Origin: Phycisphaeraceae bacterium
Lineage (GTDB): Bacteria; Planctomycetota; Phycisphaerae; Phycisphaerales; Zrk34
Length of the DNA stretch: 57,825 bases
Assembly (NCBI GenBank): GCA_028282685.1
Contig: JANQHK010000132.1
Location: 1 to 57,825, forward strand
Reading direction: 5' to 3'
The position numbers were made by a program, and so were the translations under genes. The notes below the pieces were generated by a model. It saw only the letters and a list, made by a program, of their open reading frames with translations, searched no databases and had not been told where the DNA came from. Positions 42,648 through 51,467 of this stretch are shown piece after piece. Positions within the stretch are counted from its first letter, which is position 1; each line of letters starts with the position of its first letter.

Positions 42648-44756
42648 ATGTTTACAGCACTGGCAGCGAAGTACATCGGCCCGGTGGATATCGCCGTGTT
42701 CCTCGCGTTCATTGCGGCGGTGATCGGAATCGGGCTCTGGAAGAGCCGCGGCGAGAAGACGCACAGCGCGGAAGGCGCTTCGGATTATTTTCTGGCCGGT
42801 CGCGGGCTGACCTGGTGGCTGATCGGGTTTTCGTTGATCGCGGCGAACATCTCGACCGAGCAGTTCGTGGGGATGAGCGGCAAGGCGGCGGACTGGCTGG
42901 GCATGGCGATCGCCAGTTACGAATGGATGGCGGCGGTGACGCTGGTGGTGGTGGCGTTTGTTTTTCTGCCGACTTTTCTGCGCAGCGGTATTTACACGAT
43001 CCCCGAGTTTCTTCAATACCGATACAACACCTTTGCGCGGACGGTGATGGCCATTGCCACGCTGATCATTCTCGTGGGTGTGCCCACCGCTTCGGTGATC
43101 TATTCCGGGGCGAAGGTCATTACCGTCAACTTTCAGGGCATGGAAGTGCTCGGTCTCGATCTGGGCAGCATTACCGTCGGTTGCTGGATCATCGGACTGC
43201 TGGCGGCGGTGTATGTGTTCGTCGGCGGTTTGAAGGCGTGTGCCTGGGCGGACCTGCTGCAGGGCTCGGCGCTGATCCTGGGCGGCGTGGTGATTCTGGT
43301 TTTCGCGATGAACGTAATGGGCGATGCCGACCCCGAGAAGTTGATCGAAACGGCGCGCAACGAGCAGGTGACGGTGGAAAGTCTGCAGGGTGCTGGGCCG
43401 CTCAGTCGCTTTTACCAACTCAACCAGGGCGACTTGCCCGATGGCAAGCTTCACATGGTGCGCGAGAAGGAAGATCCGGAAATTCCGTGGACGGTCCTGA
43501 TCATCGGTTTGTGGATTCCCAACTTTTTCTACTGGGGCTTGAACCAGTACATCACGCAGCGGACACTGGGTTCGAAATCGTTGGCGGAAGGGCAGAAGGG
43601 CGTTGTTTTCTCGGCTTTTCTGAAATTGTTGATTCCGTTTGTTGTTGTCATTCCCGGTATTCTTGCCTTCAACCTCTACAGCGAAGATTTGCAGGATATG
43701 GCCGTCGTCAAGAACGCCAAGACCATCGCGGCGTATGCTCCGGACCTTTACGAGGCACTGTCGGACGACGTGAAGCCGGATCCGCAGGACAGCTACGTCC
43801 GCAACGACCTCAAGGCGATCGAGAAGCGTCTGGAGAAGGCACGTCAGAATCCGCCGAAGGCGATCCCGCTGTTCAAGTTCAGCGAGCAGTTCGCCAGGAG
43901 TCGCCCGGCTGATGCGACGCGGATCATCCAGCACAACGCGCAGAAGATAGGGAAGGAAATGCCGCCCTCCGATACGTTTGAGTCGGTGGACCTGCAAGCC
44001 ACCAACAACCAACTTCTGGATGAATTGAATGGCACGGCGATGAAGGCCCAGACGCACACGTTGGCGCTACGCGATTATGACGCGGCGTTTCCCACGCTGA
44101 TCCGCCGGTTGCTGCCGGTCGGCAACGGCTTGAAGGGTTTTGTTCTGGCGGCGATTTTCGGCGCGGTGATCAGTTCGCTGGCTTCGATGCTCAACTCCGC
44201 CTCCACCATTGCCACGATGGACCTGTACAACAAAGTCAAGAAGAACGCCAAGCCGTTTGAGCTGGTGTCGGTCGGTCGGGTGTTCGTGGTGCTGTTTGTG
44301 CTGATTGCCATATTCATCGCGCCCAAGCTTGACGATCCGGCCTTCGGCGGCATCTTCACGTTTATCCAGGAATTCCAGGGATTCATTTCGCCGGGCATTC
44401 TGACCATCTTCCTGTTCGGCCTGTTGATCCACCGGGTGCCGCGCTATTGCGGTACGGTCGGATTGCTGCTGAACCCGATCCTGTACGGCCTGTTCAAGTT
44501 CAGTCCCAAACTGCTGGGCAAGGACAATCCCGGTTTTCTTGAAGCGGTGGCCCAGTGGTCGTTCCTCGATCGGATGGCGCTCTGCTTTGGCATCATCGTC
44601 GCGGTGCTGACCATCCTGACGTTGATCAATCCGCTCAAGAAGCCGGTCGAGCTGCCGGTGAACCCGAAGATGGATATGACTCAGTCGAAGGGCGCGTTGG
44701 TGTTCGGCATCGGCGTGTGCGTGTTGACCGTGGCGCTCTACCTGATCTTCTGGTAA
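42648..44756 (+). CDS. sodium/solute symporter (SSS family) with an extra insertion
   Basis: This is a 702-residue polytopic transporter. FLAGRGLTWWLIGFSLIAANISTEQFVGMSG (about 45-75) is the SSS signature, with GLNQYITQRTLGSKSLAEGQKG and LKGFVLAAIFGAVISSLASMLNSASTIATMDLY further on. The residue spacing predicts about 13-14 helices. Between helices near residues 345 and 480 an unusually long hydrophilic segment (about 120-130 residues with Lys, Asp and Pro) is inserted, where typical members have about 20 residues. AAGGAG precedes the ATG. The substrate (sugar, acid or amino acid) is not predictable. Confidence 0.9.
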   Translation: MFTALAAKYIGPVDIAVFLAFIAAVIGIGLWKSRGEKTHSAEGASDYFLAGRGLTWWLIGFSLIAANISTEQFVGMSGKAADWLGMAIASYEWMAAVTLVVVAFVFLPTFLRSGIYTIPEFLQYRYNTFARTVMAIATLIILVGVPTASVIYSGAKVITVNFQGMEVLGLDLGSITVGCWIIGLLAAVYVFVGGLKACAWADLLQGSALILGGVVILVFAMNVMGDADPEKLIETARNEQVTVESLQGAGPLSRFYQLNQGDLPDGKLHMVREKEDPEIPWTVLIIGLWIPNFFYWGLNQYITQRTLGSKSLAEGQKGVVFSAFLKLLIPFVVVIPGILAFNLYSEDLQDMAVVKNAKTIAAYAPDLYEALSDDVKPDPQDSYVRNDLKAIEKRLEKARQNPPKAIPLFKFSEQFARSRPADATRIIQHNAQKIGKEMPPSDTFESVDLQATNNQLLDELNGTAMKAQTHTLALRDYDAAFPTLIRRLLPVGNGLKGFVLAAIFGAVISSLASMLNSASTIATMDLYNKVKKNAKPFELVSVGRVFVVLFVLIAIFIAPKLDDPAFGGIFTFIQEFQGFISPGILTIFLFGLLIHRVPRYCGTVGLLLNPILYGLFKFSPKLLGKDNPGFLEAVAQWSFLDRMALCFGIIVAVLTILTLINPLKKPVELPVNPKMDMTQSKGALVFGIGVCVLTVALYLIFW

Positions 44757-44821
44757 ACCGCACCGGCGATGTGGATGCGGGGGCTGATCGGCTATCCATC
44801 CTTTTTGCTATCATTGCGGCC

Positions 44822-45784
44822 ATGTCGCCAAGCGGTGAATCTTCGATCGATGCGGCGTTACTGGAACGGCTGCTCGCAGCGACCGGCCCCATGACTCTGG
44901 AGGCGCTGGGCAGGGCGCTGGACTGCGCGCCGATGGAGGCGGCGCGGCGGGTCGAAACGTTACGGCAGGCGGGCTGCCGAATTGATGCGCATCCGCAACA
45001 GGGCATGACGCTGATCGAAACGGGCCTGGGCTGTTGGGCCGATTACCTGCAGGCGCGGCATGCGGGTCGGCTGGGGCGGCGCATCGTGGTGTACCGTTCG
45101 ACCACCAGCACGCAGGACCGTGCGCGGCAGGAGCTGGCCCGGGCCGACTCGCCGCAGGCGGCGCACGGCACGGTGGTGCTGGCCGACGAACAGACGGCGG
45201 GGCGCGGGCGTCTGGGGCGCAGTTGGCTGACGCGGGCCGGTGGAGCGTTACTGATGACGGTGGTGGTGGACGCCGGTGAGACCGCTGCGGATCGGCTGGT
45301 GTTGGCCTCGGCCTGCGCGGTGGCCCAAGCGGTGGAGCAGTTGGTCGGATTGCATGCGCGTCTGCGCTGGCCGAATGACGTTTTACTCGGTGAAGCGAAG
45401 CTCGCCGGAACACTTCTGGAAACCGCCGAGCGATGCGCTTTGATCGGGGTGGGGATCAACGTGAGCGATTGCCCGGACCTGCCCGACCATCCGGCGACGT
45501 GTTTGGCCGAGCGCAGCGCGGCCGTGGATCGTTTGCGTTTGGCCGATGTGCTGCTCGATCAACTCGACCGTGCGCTGTTCGACGAGGATGACGACGAACT
45601 GCATGAACAATGGCGGCAGCGCTCGTCGCTGTTGCAACGCCGCGTCACCGTGACCAGCGGCGATCGGACACTGACCGGCCGCGTGCTTGATGTCGATGTG
45701 GAGCACGGATTGATGCTGGCGGTAGAAGACGGCCCGCACATCGTCCTGCCCGCCGCGACGACCTCGCTGATGCGCATGCATTAG
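44822..45784 (+). CDS. birA: biotin--[acetyl-CoA-carboxylase] ligase, with N-terminal HTH
   Basis: This is a 320-residue bifunctional BirA-type protein. Residues 1-65 form a winged-helix-like domain (LEALGRALDCAPMEAARRVETLRQAG), so it may also repress biotin genes. The ligase domain has GRGRLGRSW near 126-134, RWPNDVLLGEAKLAGTLLE near 181-199 with the catalytic lysine, and GVGINVSDCPDLP. ATG 44822 was chosen. bioB in this window would supply biotin. It lies 65 bases after the symporter gene. Confidence 0.93.
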   Translation: MSPSGESSIDAALLERLLAATGPMTLEALGRALDCAPMEAARRVETLRQAGCRIDAHPQQGMTLIETGLGCWADYLQARHAGRLGRRIVVYRSTTSTQDRARQELARADSPQAAHGTVVLADEQTAGRGRLGRSWLTRAGGALLMTVVVDAGETAADRLVLASACAVAQAVEQLVGLHARLRWPNDVLLGEAKLAGTLLETAERCALIGVGINVSDCPDLPDHPATCLAERSAAVDRLRLADVLLDQLDRALFDEDDDELHEQWRQRSSLLQRRVTVTSGDRTLTGRVLDVDVEHGLMLAVEDGPHIVLPAATTSLMRMH

Positions 45785-45820
45785 AAATATCCATCACCGC
45801 AACATACGATAGGTTTCGTC

Positions 45821-46966
45821 ATGAATGATGTATCCGCAACCGTTCTCGACTGTTCCACGCGGGCGAAGCGCAACAAGGCGGTGAAGCGCGCCGTCGAGGC
45901 GCTGGCCGCCGGGGAACTGGTCGGTTTTCCGACCGAAACCGTCTACGGCGTGGCGGCGTCGGTGCGCAGCGATGCGGGCATGGAACGGCTGCGCACGCTC
46001 AAGCAGCGCCCCGCCGACAAGCCCTTTTCGGTGCACCTTCCCGATCCGCAGGCCATCGCACAATACGTGGATCTGGACGAACGGCCGATACTCCAGCGGC
46101 TGACGCGCAAAACCCTGCCCGGTCCGGTGACGTACGTGGTGCATGTCGAACCGGCGGTCATCGCGCGCAAGCTGCGCGGGCTGGACTTGCCGGCGGAATC
46201 GGAAAAACGTTTGTATCACCAAGGCACGGTGGGGCTGCGCTGCCCGGACGATGCGGTGGCGGCGGCGTTGCTCGATGCGGCGGGGGGGCCGGTGGTCGCC
46301 AGCAGCGCCAATGCTGCCGGGGCTGCGGAGTCCAACGATGCGCACGCCGCGGCGCGCGCCCTGGGCGATGCGGCGGCCGTGGTGCTGGACGGAGGGCCTT
46401 GCCGATTCGCCCAACCCTCCACGGTGGTGCGTATCGACGACGGCGGCGGCTTCGAGGTGCTGCGCGAAGGCGTGTACGATCGACGTTACCTGGAAAAACT
46501 AACGCTGCGCACGTTGCTGTTCATCTGCTCGGGCAATACCTGCCGCAGCCCCATGGCCGAAGCAATCGCGCGCGCAGTATTGGCCAAGCGGCTGAATCTT
46601 GAGCCGGATCAACTGGAACGTCACCACTGGCGGATCGAGTCGGCGGGGGTGTTCGCGATGTCAGGTATGTCGGCGACCGCTTTGGCAGAGAGGGCAGTCG
46701 GTGAGATGGGGTTTGCGATGCACGCACACCGCAGCCGGACATTGACTGCGGAGATGGTGCGCCAGGCCGAGCGCGTGTACGGCATGACGACCGAACACCT
46801 GCGGGCGGCGTTGGCGCTGGCGCCGGATGCGGCGGATCGCGTGCAACTGCTGGATGAACGGGGCGAAACCCCCGATCCGATGGGCGGCAGTGCCGCGGTC
46901 TACCGACAGACCGCCAAGCGGATCGCCGAGGCGGTTCAGCGTCGTCTCGACGAACTGGATTTATAG
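45821..46966 (+). CDS. fusion of TsaC/YrdC-like domain and low-molecular-weight protein tyrosine phosphatase
   Basis: This is a 381-residue two-domain protein. Residues 1-220 are a YrdC/Sua5/TsaC-type domain (FPTETVYGVAASVRSD, LKQRPADKPFSVHL, SSANAAGAAES, PSTVVRI), expected to make threonylcarbamoyl-AMP for tRNA t6A or bind RNA. Residues 228-381 are an LMW phosphatase with C236-x5-R242 (CSGNTCRSP) and the acid aspartate in PDPMGGS near 348. The join is in frame and there is no stop, so it is a true fusion. It is followed by rpiB. Confidence 0.9.
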   Translation: MNDVSATVLDCSTRAKRNKAVKRAVEALAAGELVGFPTETVYGVAASVRSDAGMERLRTLKQRPADKPFSVHLPDPQAIAQYVDLDERPILQRLTRKTLPGPVTYVVHVEPAVIARKLRGLDLPAESEKRLYHQGTVGLRCPDDAVAAALLDAAGGPVVASSANAAGAAESNDAHAAARALGDAAAVVLDGGPCRFAQPSTVVRIDDGGGFEVLREGVYDRRYLEKLTLRTLLFICSGNTCRSPMAEAIARAVLAKRLNLEPDQLERHHWRIESAGVFAMSGMSATALAERAVGEMGFAMHAHRSRTLTAEMVRQAERVYGMTTEHLRAALALAPDAADRVQLLDERGETPDPMGGSAAVYRQTAKRIAEAVQRRLDELDL

Positions 46967-47033
46967 GTTACAATGCGCTGCTTATTGCGGGATGGTTACC
47001 GAGGTTACGCCCGCTTGCTTGGAGTTTGTGCCC

Positions 47034-47498
47034 GTGAAAATTGCCCTCAGTGCCGATCACCGAGGCGTCCTGGTCAGTTCCCATCTGTCTGCGCTGCTGC
47101 GCGAGTGGGGCCATGAACTGGTGGATGTGAAGGTGTGCGCCAATGACAGTTGCGACTACCCGGACATGGCGTACGGCGTGGCGAAGGCGGTGGCGGAGGG
47201 CCGGGCCGACCGGGGCGTACTGCTGTGTGGCACGGGGATCGGGATGAGCATCGCGGCGAACAAAATTCCGGGCATCCGTGCGGCACTGGTGCACGATGAG
47301 ATCACCGCGGCCATCTCCCGTCGGCATAACGATGCCAACGTGTTGTGCATGTCGGCCGATCAGTTGGGCGAACGGCTGATCGAGCAGATCACCCGGATAT
47401 TCCTCCAGACCGAGTTCGAGGGCGGCCGCCACACCCGGCGTGTCAGCAAGATCACCGCGATCGAGCGTGGGGATGACCCGGAATCGGACAGGGATTAG
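47034..47498 (+). CDS. rpiB: ribose-5-phosphate isomerase B
   Basis: This is a 154-residue enzyme interconverting ribose-5-phosphate and ribulose-5-phosphate in the pentose phosphate pathway. The start MKIALSADHRG, the DYPDMAYGVAKAV stretch, the catalytic cysteine in GVLLCGTGIGMSIAANK and the NDANVLCMSADQLG motif are all present. The GTG at 47034 was preferred because GGAG lies about 10 bases upstream and the family starts there; an in-frame ATG at 46992 adds 14 residues. The RpiB/LacA family can also act on allose phosphate. Confidence 0.92.
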   Translation: MKIALSADHRGVLVSSHLSALLREWGHELVDVKVCANDSCDYPDMAYGVAKAVAEGRADRGVLLCGTGIGMSIAANKIPGIRAALVHDEITAAISRRHNDANVLCMSADQLGERLIEQITRIFLQTEFEGGRHTRRVSKITAIERGDDPESDRD

Positions 47499-47539
47499 GG
47501 AAGGGACCAACGGACCGATGGAGGGGTGTGGCGCCGTAC

Positions 47540-48163
47540 ATGGCAAATCAGCATTGGGGTATGCACATGCGGTTGGAAGTGGGCGGACATACGGTGATTG
47601 AGGAGCCGACGGACGAGGCGATTGTCGAGGTGTTGACGCGATTGCCGGGCGGGTGTGATTCGTTTGCGATTCTCTCGGCGGGGGAACAGTTCTACATGCA
47701 GACGTCCGGCAGCGCGAGGGATGGGTTTTACGTGGAGTATCGTGAGGGGGGCGAGGAGCAGCATTTCTTCGGTTTTCGCGATGCGATCAGCTTGGCCGAC
47801 ACGATCGACTTGTTTTGTCGATATGCGCGACTGGAGCCGAATTGGAACAACGAGCACCAGTGGAAGCCGATGTTCCGGGAAATACCGGCGAGCACGGAGC
47901 CGCTGGATTCGTATCACTTCACCGCGGAAAAATTGCCGGACGTGCCGGACGATCCGGTCGTTGGTATGCCTTACAAGAGAGCGATTGTGATTAACCGGCG
48001 TCTGGTGTGCTTTGTATCGGGTGTGTTGTGCCTGTTGACAGGTTGTGCTGCCGCGTTTTTCGGAAATGTTGGCGGTTTGGGGCTGGGTCTGGTTTTCGCC
48101 GGATCGACGTTACTGTACTACAGCCGCCGCAGCAAGGCGGAGAAGAAGGGGTATAACTTTTAG
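47540..48163 (+). CDS. unrecognised protein with soluble N-terminal domain and two C-terminal membrane helices
   Basis: This is a 207-residue protein. The first 115 residues form a soluble domain (DSFAILSAGEQFYMQTSG, then YVEYREGG and FCRYARLEPNWNNEHQW) that reminds me of Imm1-like or other small beta-sandwich immunity proteins, though I cannot be sure. It is followed by two hydrophobic helices (about 156-176 and 179-196) with a lysine-rich tail. ATG 47540 was chosen (MANQHWGMHMRLEVGG). No toxin partner is visible next to it. It lies 41 bases after rpiB. Confidence 0.6.
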   Translation: MANQHWGMHMRLEVGGHTVIEEPTDEAIVEVLTRLPGGCDSFAILSAGEQFYMQTSGSARDGFYVEYREGGEEQHFFGFRDAISLADTIDLFCRYARLEPNWNNEHQWKPMFREIPASTEPLDSYHFTAEKLPDVPDDPVVGMPYKRAIVINRRLVCFVSGVLCLLTGCAAAFFGNVGGLGLGLVFAGSTLLYYSRRSKAEKKGYNF

Positions 48164-48187
48164 GGCCAGGTCAGAGGGAGAAGTATG

Positions 48188-48218
48188 AAGCCGGACCTGA
48201 GTCTGCGAAGGTCCGGAA
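48188..48218 (+). repeat. REP-like palindrome, CCGGACCT family
   Basis: The arms CCGGACCT (48191-48198) and AGGTCCGG (48209-48216) form a perfect 8-bp stem with a 10-base loop. It is the same palindrome as at 6166-6198 and is related to the sequence in the leuC-type gene. Confidence 0.7.
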
Positions 48219-48314
48219 TCGGACAGGAAATAGGAAGGCAGAAGTAAGAAGGCGGAAGTTCTTTATCCCGGGTTTCGGCCTCGTAAACTCGGCCTTAACC
48301 TCGGGCTTAAAATT

Positions 48315-48410
48315 CCAATTAACCAATTAACCAATTAACCAATTAACCAATTAACCAATTAACCAATTAACCAATTAACCAATTAACCAATTAACCAATT
48401 AACCAATTAA
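48315..48410 (-). repeat. perfect tandem array of twelve CCAATTAA octamers
   Basis: Exactly twelve copies of the unit occupy 96 bases with no variation. The array touches rlmN, whose TAA stop (48407-48409) comes from its last unit. The gap from 48164 to here otherwise contains the REP palindrome and AT/GC-mixed sequence without a gene. Confidence 0.9.
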
Positions 48411-49474
48411 CGATTTTCGTGTCGCAATTGCCCGCAGGCGGCGGCGATGTCGCGCCCCCGGCTGGCGCGCAAATGACAATTCACCCCGGCCTCGCTTAAG
48501 ACGGCCTGAAAGGCGTGCACGTCCTCGGTGGTGGGGCGGCTGAACGGCAGGCCTTTCACCTCGTTGTAACGAATCACGTTCACGTTGCAGCGCAACCTGC
48601 GGGCGATGTTCACCAGTTGCCGGGCATGCTCCGGCCGATCGTTCACGTGACGCAGCAGCAGGTATTCCAGCGTGATCTCCCGGCCGGTGCGGTCAAAGTA
48701 ATAACGCCCGGCGTCGATGATCTGCGCGATGCCGGTGCGCTGCGCCCAAGGGATCAACTCGGCGCGCAGGGCATCGTTTGGAGCGTGCAGGGAGATCGCC
48801 AGCGTGACGGGGATGTTCAGTTGGTCGGCCAGACGCCGCATCTGGGCCGGCAGCCCGACGGTGGAGATGGTGATGTGTCGGCCGGATAGGTTAAAGGCCC
48901 ACTCGGCATTGAGTGTGCGCACGGCGCGCACCACGTTTTCAAAGTTGCTCAGCGGCTCGCCCATGCCCATGAAAACCACGTTGGTGATGGTTTCCTGGTG
49001 ATTCGCGATGCGGTTCAGTTGATGCACCTGCTCGACGATCTGCCCGGCGGTGAGGTTGGCATCGAGTCCGCCGATCCCCGAGGCGCAGAAGGTGCAGCCG
49101 ACTGGGCAGCCGACCTGTGAACTGATGCAGGCGGTGCGCCGCGCTTTGCCGGAATCGCGGGATTCGGCGGGGATCATCACGCATTCGGTCTGGCGCGAGC
49201 CATCGCTCAGCAACAGTTTGTTGGTCCCATCGCCGGCCCGCTGATGTCCGGCGACATGCCAGGTCTCGAAGTCCATTTCATTTTGCAGCCGATCGCGGTC
49301 GGCCTTGGAGAGGTTGGACATGGCTGCCGGGTCGGTGATGCCGCGCGGGTAGACCCACTGCAACAGTTGATCGGCGCGGTAACGCGGCAGGCGGCGCTCG
49401 GCGCACCAGTCGAGAAGTTGATCGCGATCGAGCTCGAAAAAGTGGGCGCGGGAGATGTTACACCGCCGGTTCAC
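48407..49474 (-). CDS. rlmN: 23S rRNA/tRNA (adenine-C2)-methyltransferase RlmN
   Basis: This is a 355-residue radical SAM enzyme that methylates A2503 of 23S rRNA and A37 of some tRNAs. The cluster cysteines are C123, C127 and C130 (CPVGCTFC). The two catalytic cysteines correspond to C116 (TACISSQ) and C347 near the C-terminus (AACGQL). MGMGEPLSN and HAPND motifs are present. The start overlaps the end of ispH by 17 bases, so the two are probably cotranscribed. The stop codon lies in the octamer array. Confidence 0.94.
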   Translation of the reverse strand: MNRRCNISRAHFFELDRDQLLDWCAERRLPRYRADQLLQWVYPRGITDPAAMSNLSKADRDRLQNEMDFETWHVAGHQRAGDGTNKLLLSDGSRQTECVMIPAESRDSGKARRTACISSQVGCPVGCTFCASGIGGLDANLTAGQIVEQVHQLNRIANHQETITNVVFMGMGEPLSNFENVVRAVRTLNAEWAFNLSGRHITISTVGLPAQMRRLADQLNIPVTLAISLHAPNDALRAELIPWAQRTGIAQIIDAGRYYFDRTGREITLEYLLLRHVNDRPEHARQLVNIARRLRCNVNVIRYNEVKGLPFSRPTTEDVHAFQAVLSEAGVNCHLRASRGRDIAAACGQLRHENR

Positions 49475-50399
49475 TGAGAACGCGCAGCGAGCGCGGCAAC
49501 TCGAAATGCATGTCTTCCTTCGTGGTGAACTGTTCGTCGAGCGTGGCGTTATACCTGGCGCGCAGGTGTTCGACGATGCCCTGGACCAGGTATTCCGGCG
49601 CCGAAGCGCCGGCGGTCAGCAGCACGGTGTTCACCCCTTCCAGCCAGTCCGGTTCGATCTCGCTCACATCGTCGATGAGGTAGCCCGGCGTGCCGCAGTT
49701 GTCGGCGATTTCCGTCAGTCGCAGCGAATTGGAACTGTTCCTCGAACCGACCACGAGGACCAGGTCGGCCTGCTCGGCGAGGATGCGCACGGCATGCTGG
49801 CGGTTGGTGGTGGCGTAGCAGATGTCTTCGGAGGGCGGACTCTTGACGTGCGGATAGCGCCGCTTGATCGCGGCGATGATCGCGTTGGCATCGTCCATGC
49901 TCAGCGTGGTCTGCGTCAGGTAGGCCAGCGCATCGTCCCCGGTGAACGGCAGCCGGTCGACATCCTCGGCAGATTCGACAATGGTGATTGCGCCCGGCGC
50001 TTCACCGACCGTGCCCACCACTTCATCGTGGCCGGCGTGGCCGATCAGAAGGATCTTGTATCCCTGGCGGGCGTAGCGGATGGCTTCGGTGTGAACCTTG
50101 GTCACCAGCGGGCAGGTGGCGTCGATCATCGTGCAGCGGCGCTGCAGCGCGGCGTTGCGCACCGCGGGGCTGACGCCGTGCGCGCTGAAGACCACCGTGG
50201 CGTTTTCCGGCACTTCATTGATGTCGTCGACGAACACCACGCCCTTCTCGACGAAATGCTCGACGACGTAGCGGTTGTGCACGATTTCGTGGTATACGTA
50301 AAGCGGGGTGCCGACGATTTCCAGCGCCCGCTCGACGGTTTCGATGGCCATGTTCACGCCGGCGCAGAATCCGCGGGGATTGGCAAGCAGCACTTTCAT
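49458..50399 (-). CDS. ispH: 4-hydroxy-3-methylbut-2-enyl diphosphate reductase
   Basis: This is a 313-residue iron-sulfur enzyme giving IPP and DMAPP in the last step of the MEP pathway. The three cluster cysteines are C12 (RGFCAGV), C96 (DATCPLV) and one near 200 (EIADNCGTPG). AHGVSPAVR and SSNSLRL motifs are present. ATG 50399 was chosen since the family starts MKVLLANPRGFCAG and a GGAG lies upstream. IPP and DMAPP made here are the precursors of squalene made by the adjacent hpnCDE genes, which are divergently placed 108 bases away. Confidence 0.95.
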   Translation of the reverse strand: MKVLLANPRGFCAGVNMAIETVERALEIVGTPLYVYHEIVHNRYVVEHFVEKGVVFVDDINEVPENATVVFSAHGVSPAVRNAALQRRCTMIDATCPLVTKVHTEAIRYARQGYKILLIGHAGHDEVVGTVGEAPGAITIVESAEDVDRLPFTGDDALAYLTQTTLSMDDANAIIAAIKRRYPHVKSPPSEDICYATTNRQHAVRILAEQADLVLVVGSRNSSNSLRLTEIADNCGTPGYLIDDVSEIEPDWLEGVNTVLLTAGASAPEYLVQGIVEHLRARYNATLDEQFTTKEDMHFELPRSLRVLSEPAV

Positions 50400-50507
50400 A
50401 GGCGGGGTCTCCATGCGTTCTTCGGTTTTCAGTATAGCGGTCCGGATGAGCCGGGCCAAAACCGTTGGTATACTTGTGTTTTTCCCCGCTGACGGCGGCC
50501 CCGAGCG

Positions 50508-51455
50508 ATGACATCCCCGGTGATCGAACAACTCGAACGCTTCGGACCGGATCGCTGCGACGTATTGACCGTGCAGGAAGCGCGGCAATACACGCATCGA
50601 CTGGTGCACCAGCAATACGAGAACTTTTCGGTGCTCAGCCGACTGGTGCCGCGGGATAAGCGGGACGATTTCGCGGCGGTCTATGCCTTTTGTCGATGGG
50701 CGGATGACCTCGGCGATGAGACCGGCGATCGGCAGCGGGCGCTGGAGTTGCTGGCGTGGTGGCGGCGGGAGTTGGCCGATTGCTACGCGGGACAACCGCG
50801 CCATCCGGTGTTCATCACGCTTTGCCAAACGATTGCCCGGTGCGACATACCCGCCGATCCTTTTGAACATCTGATCGACGCCTTCGAGCAGGACCAGCGC
50901 ATCGACCGTTACCAGAACTGGGAGCAGGTTCTGGACTACTGCCGGCGGAGCGCCGATCCGGTGGGGCGGCTGGTGCTGTACCTGTTCCACTATCGCGATG
51001 AGCAGCGTCAACAGATTTCTGACGCCACGTGCACCGCGCTGCAGTTGACCAACTTCTGGCAGGATGTACGACGGGACATCCTCGAACGCGACCGAATTTA
51101 CCTCCCCGCCGACGCCCTGGCCGAGCGCCATCTGACTCACGATGACCTCGCGGCCCACGCGCGCGGTGAAAAATTGCTGAGCGAACAACAGATGGACGAC
51201 TACCGGCAGGTGGTGCGCGACATGGTGGAGCGCACTTGGCCGCTGTTCAAGCAGGGTCGGGCGCTGTGGCCGCGGATCGATCGTTCCATGCGCCTGCCGG
51301 TGCAATTGTTTACACTGGGGGGCGAGACGGTGTTGAAAAAGATCGCCCGAGACGGATACGACACGCTGAACCGGCGCCCGGCGTTGAGTAAACTGACCAA
51401 GGTGTGTCTGATGGGACGGGTGATGACGGGGCGATGGTTCAGCGTGGGAGTATGA
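50508..51455 (+). CDS. hpnC: squalene/hydroxysqualene synthase HpnC
   Basis: This is a 315-residue trans-isoprenyl diphosphate synthase-type enzyme, expected to convert presqualene diphosphate to hydroxysqualene in the HpnCDE route. The first aspartate-rich motif is RWADDLGDE near 63-71 and the second is NFWQDVRRD near 182-190; ENFSVLSRLVP near the start is typical of HpnC. The next two genes complete the pathway in the same direction. The first gene of this group has no clear alternative start; ATG 50508 is used. Confidence 0.9.
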   Translation: MTSPVIEQLERFGPDRCDVLTVQEARQYTHRLVHQQYENFSVLSRLVPRDKRDDFAAVYAFCRWADDLGDETGDRQRALELLAWWRRELADCYAGQPRHPVFITLCQTIARCDIPADPFEHLIDAFEQDQRIDRYQNWEQVLDYCRRSADPVGRLVLYLFHYRDEQRQQISDATCTALQLTNFWQDVRRDILERDRIYLPADALAERHLTHDDLAAHARGEKLLSEQQMDDYRQVVRDMVERTWPLFKQGRALWPRIDRSMRLPVQLFTLGGETVLKKIARDGYDTLNRRPALSKLTKVCLMGRVMTGRWFSVGV

Positions 51456-51467
51456 CGGAGAACGTTC

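Noticed and set aside
48315-48410. A CRISPR array
   Set aside because: The repeat is an uninterrupted 8-base tandem with no spacers and no cas genes nearby.
50400-51305. N-terminal extension of IspH upstream of 50399
   Set aside because: It runs antisense through hpnC, and the family start MKVLLANPRGFCAG is at 50399.
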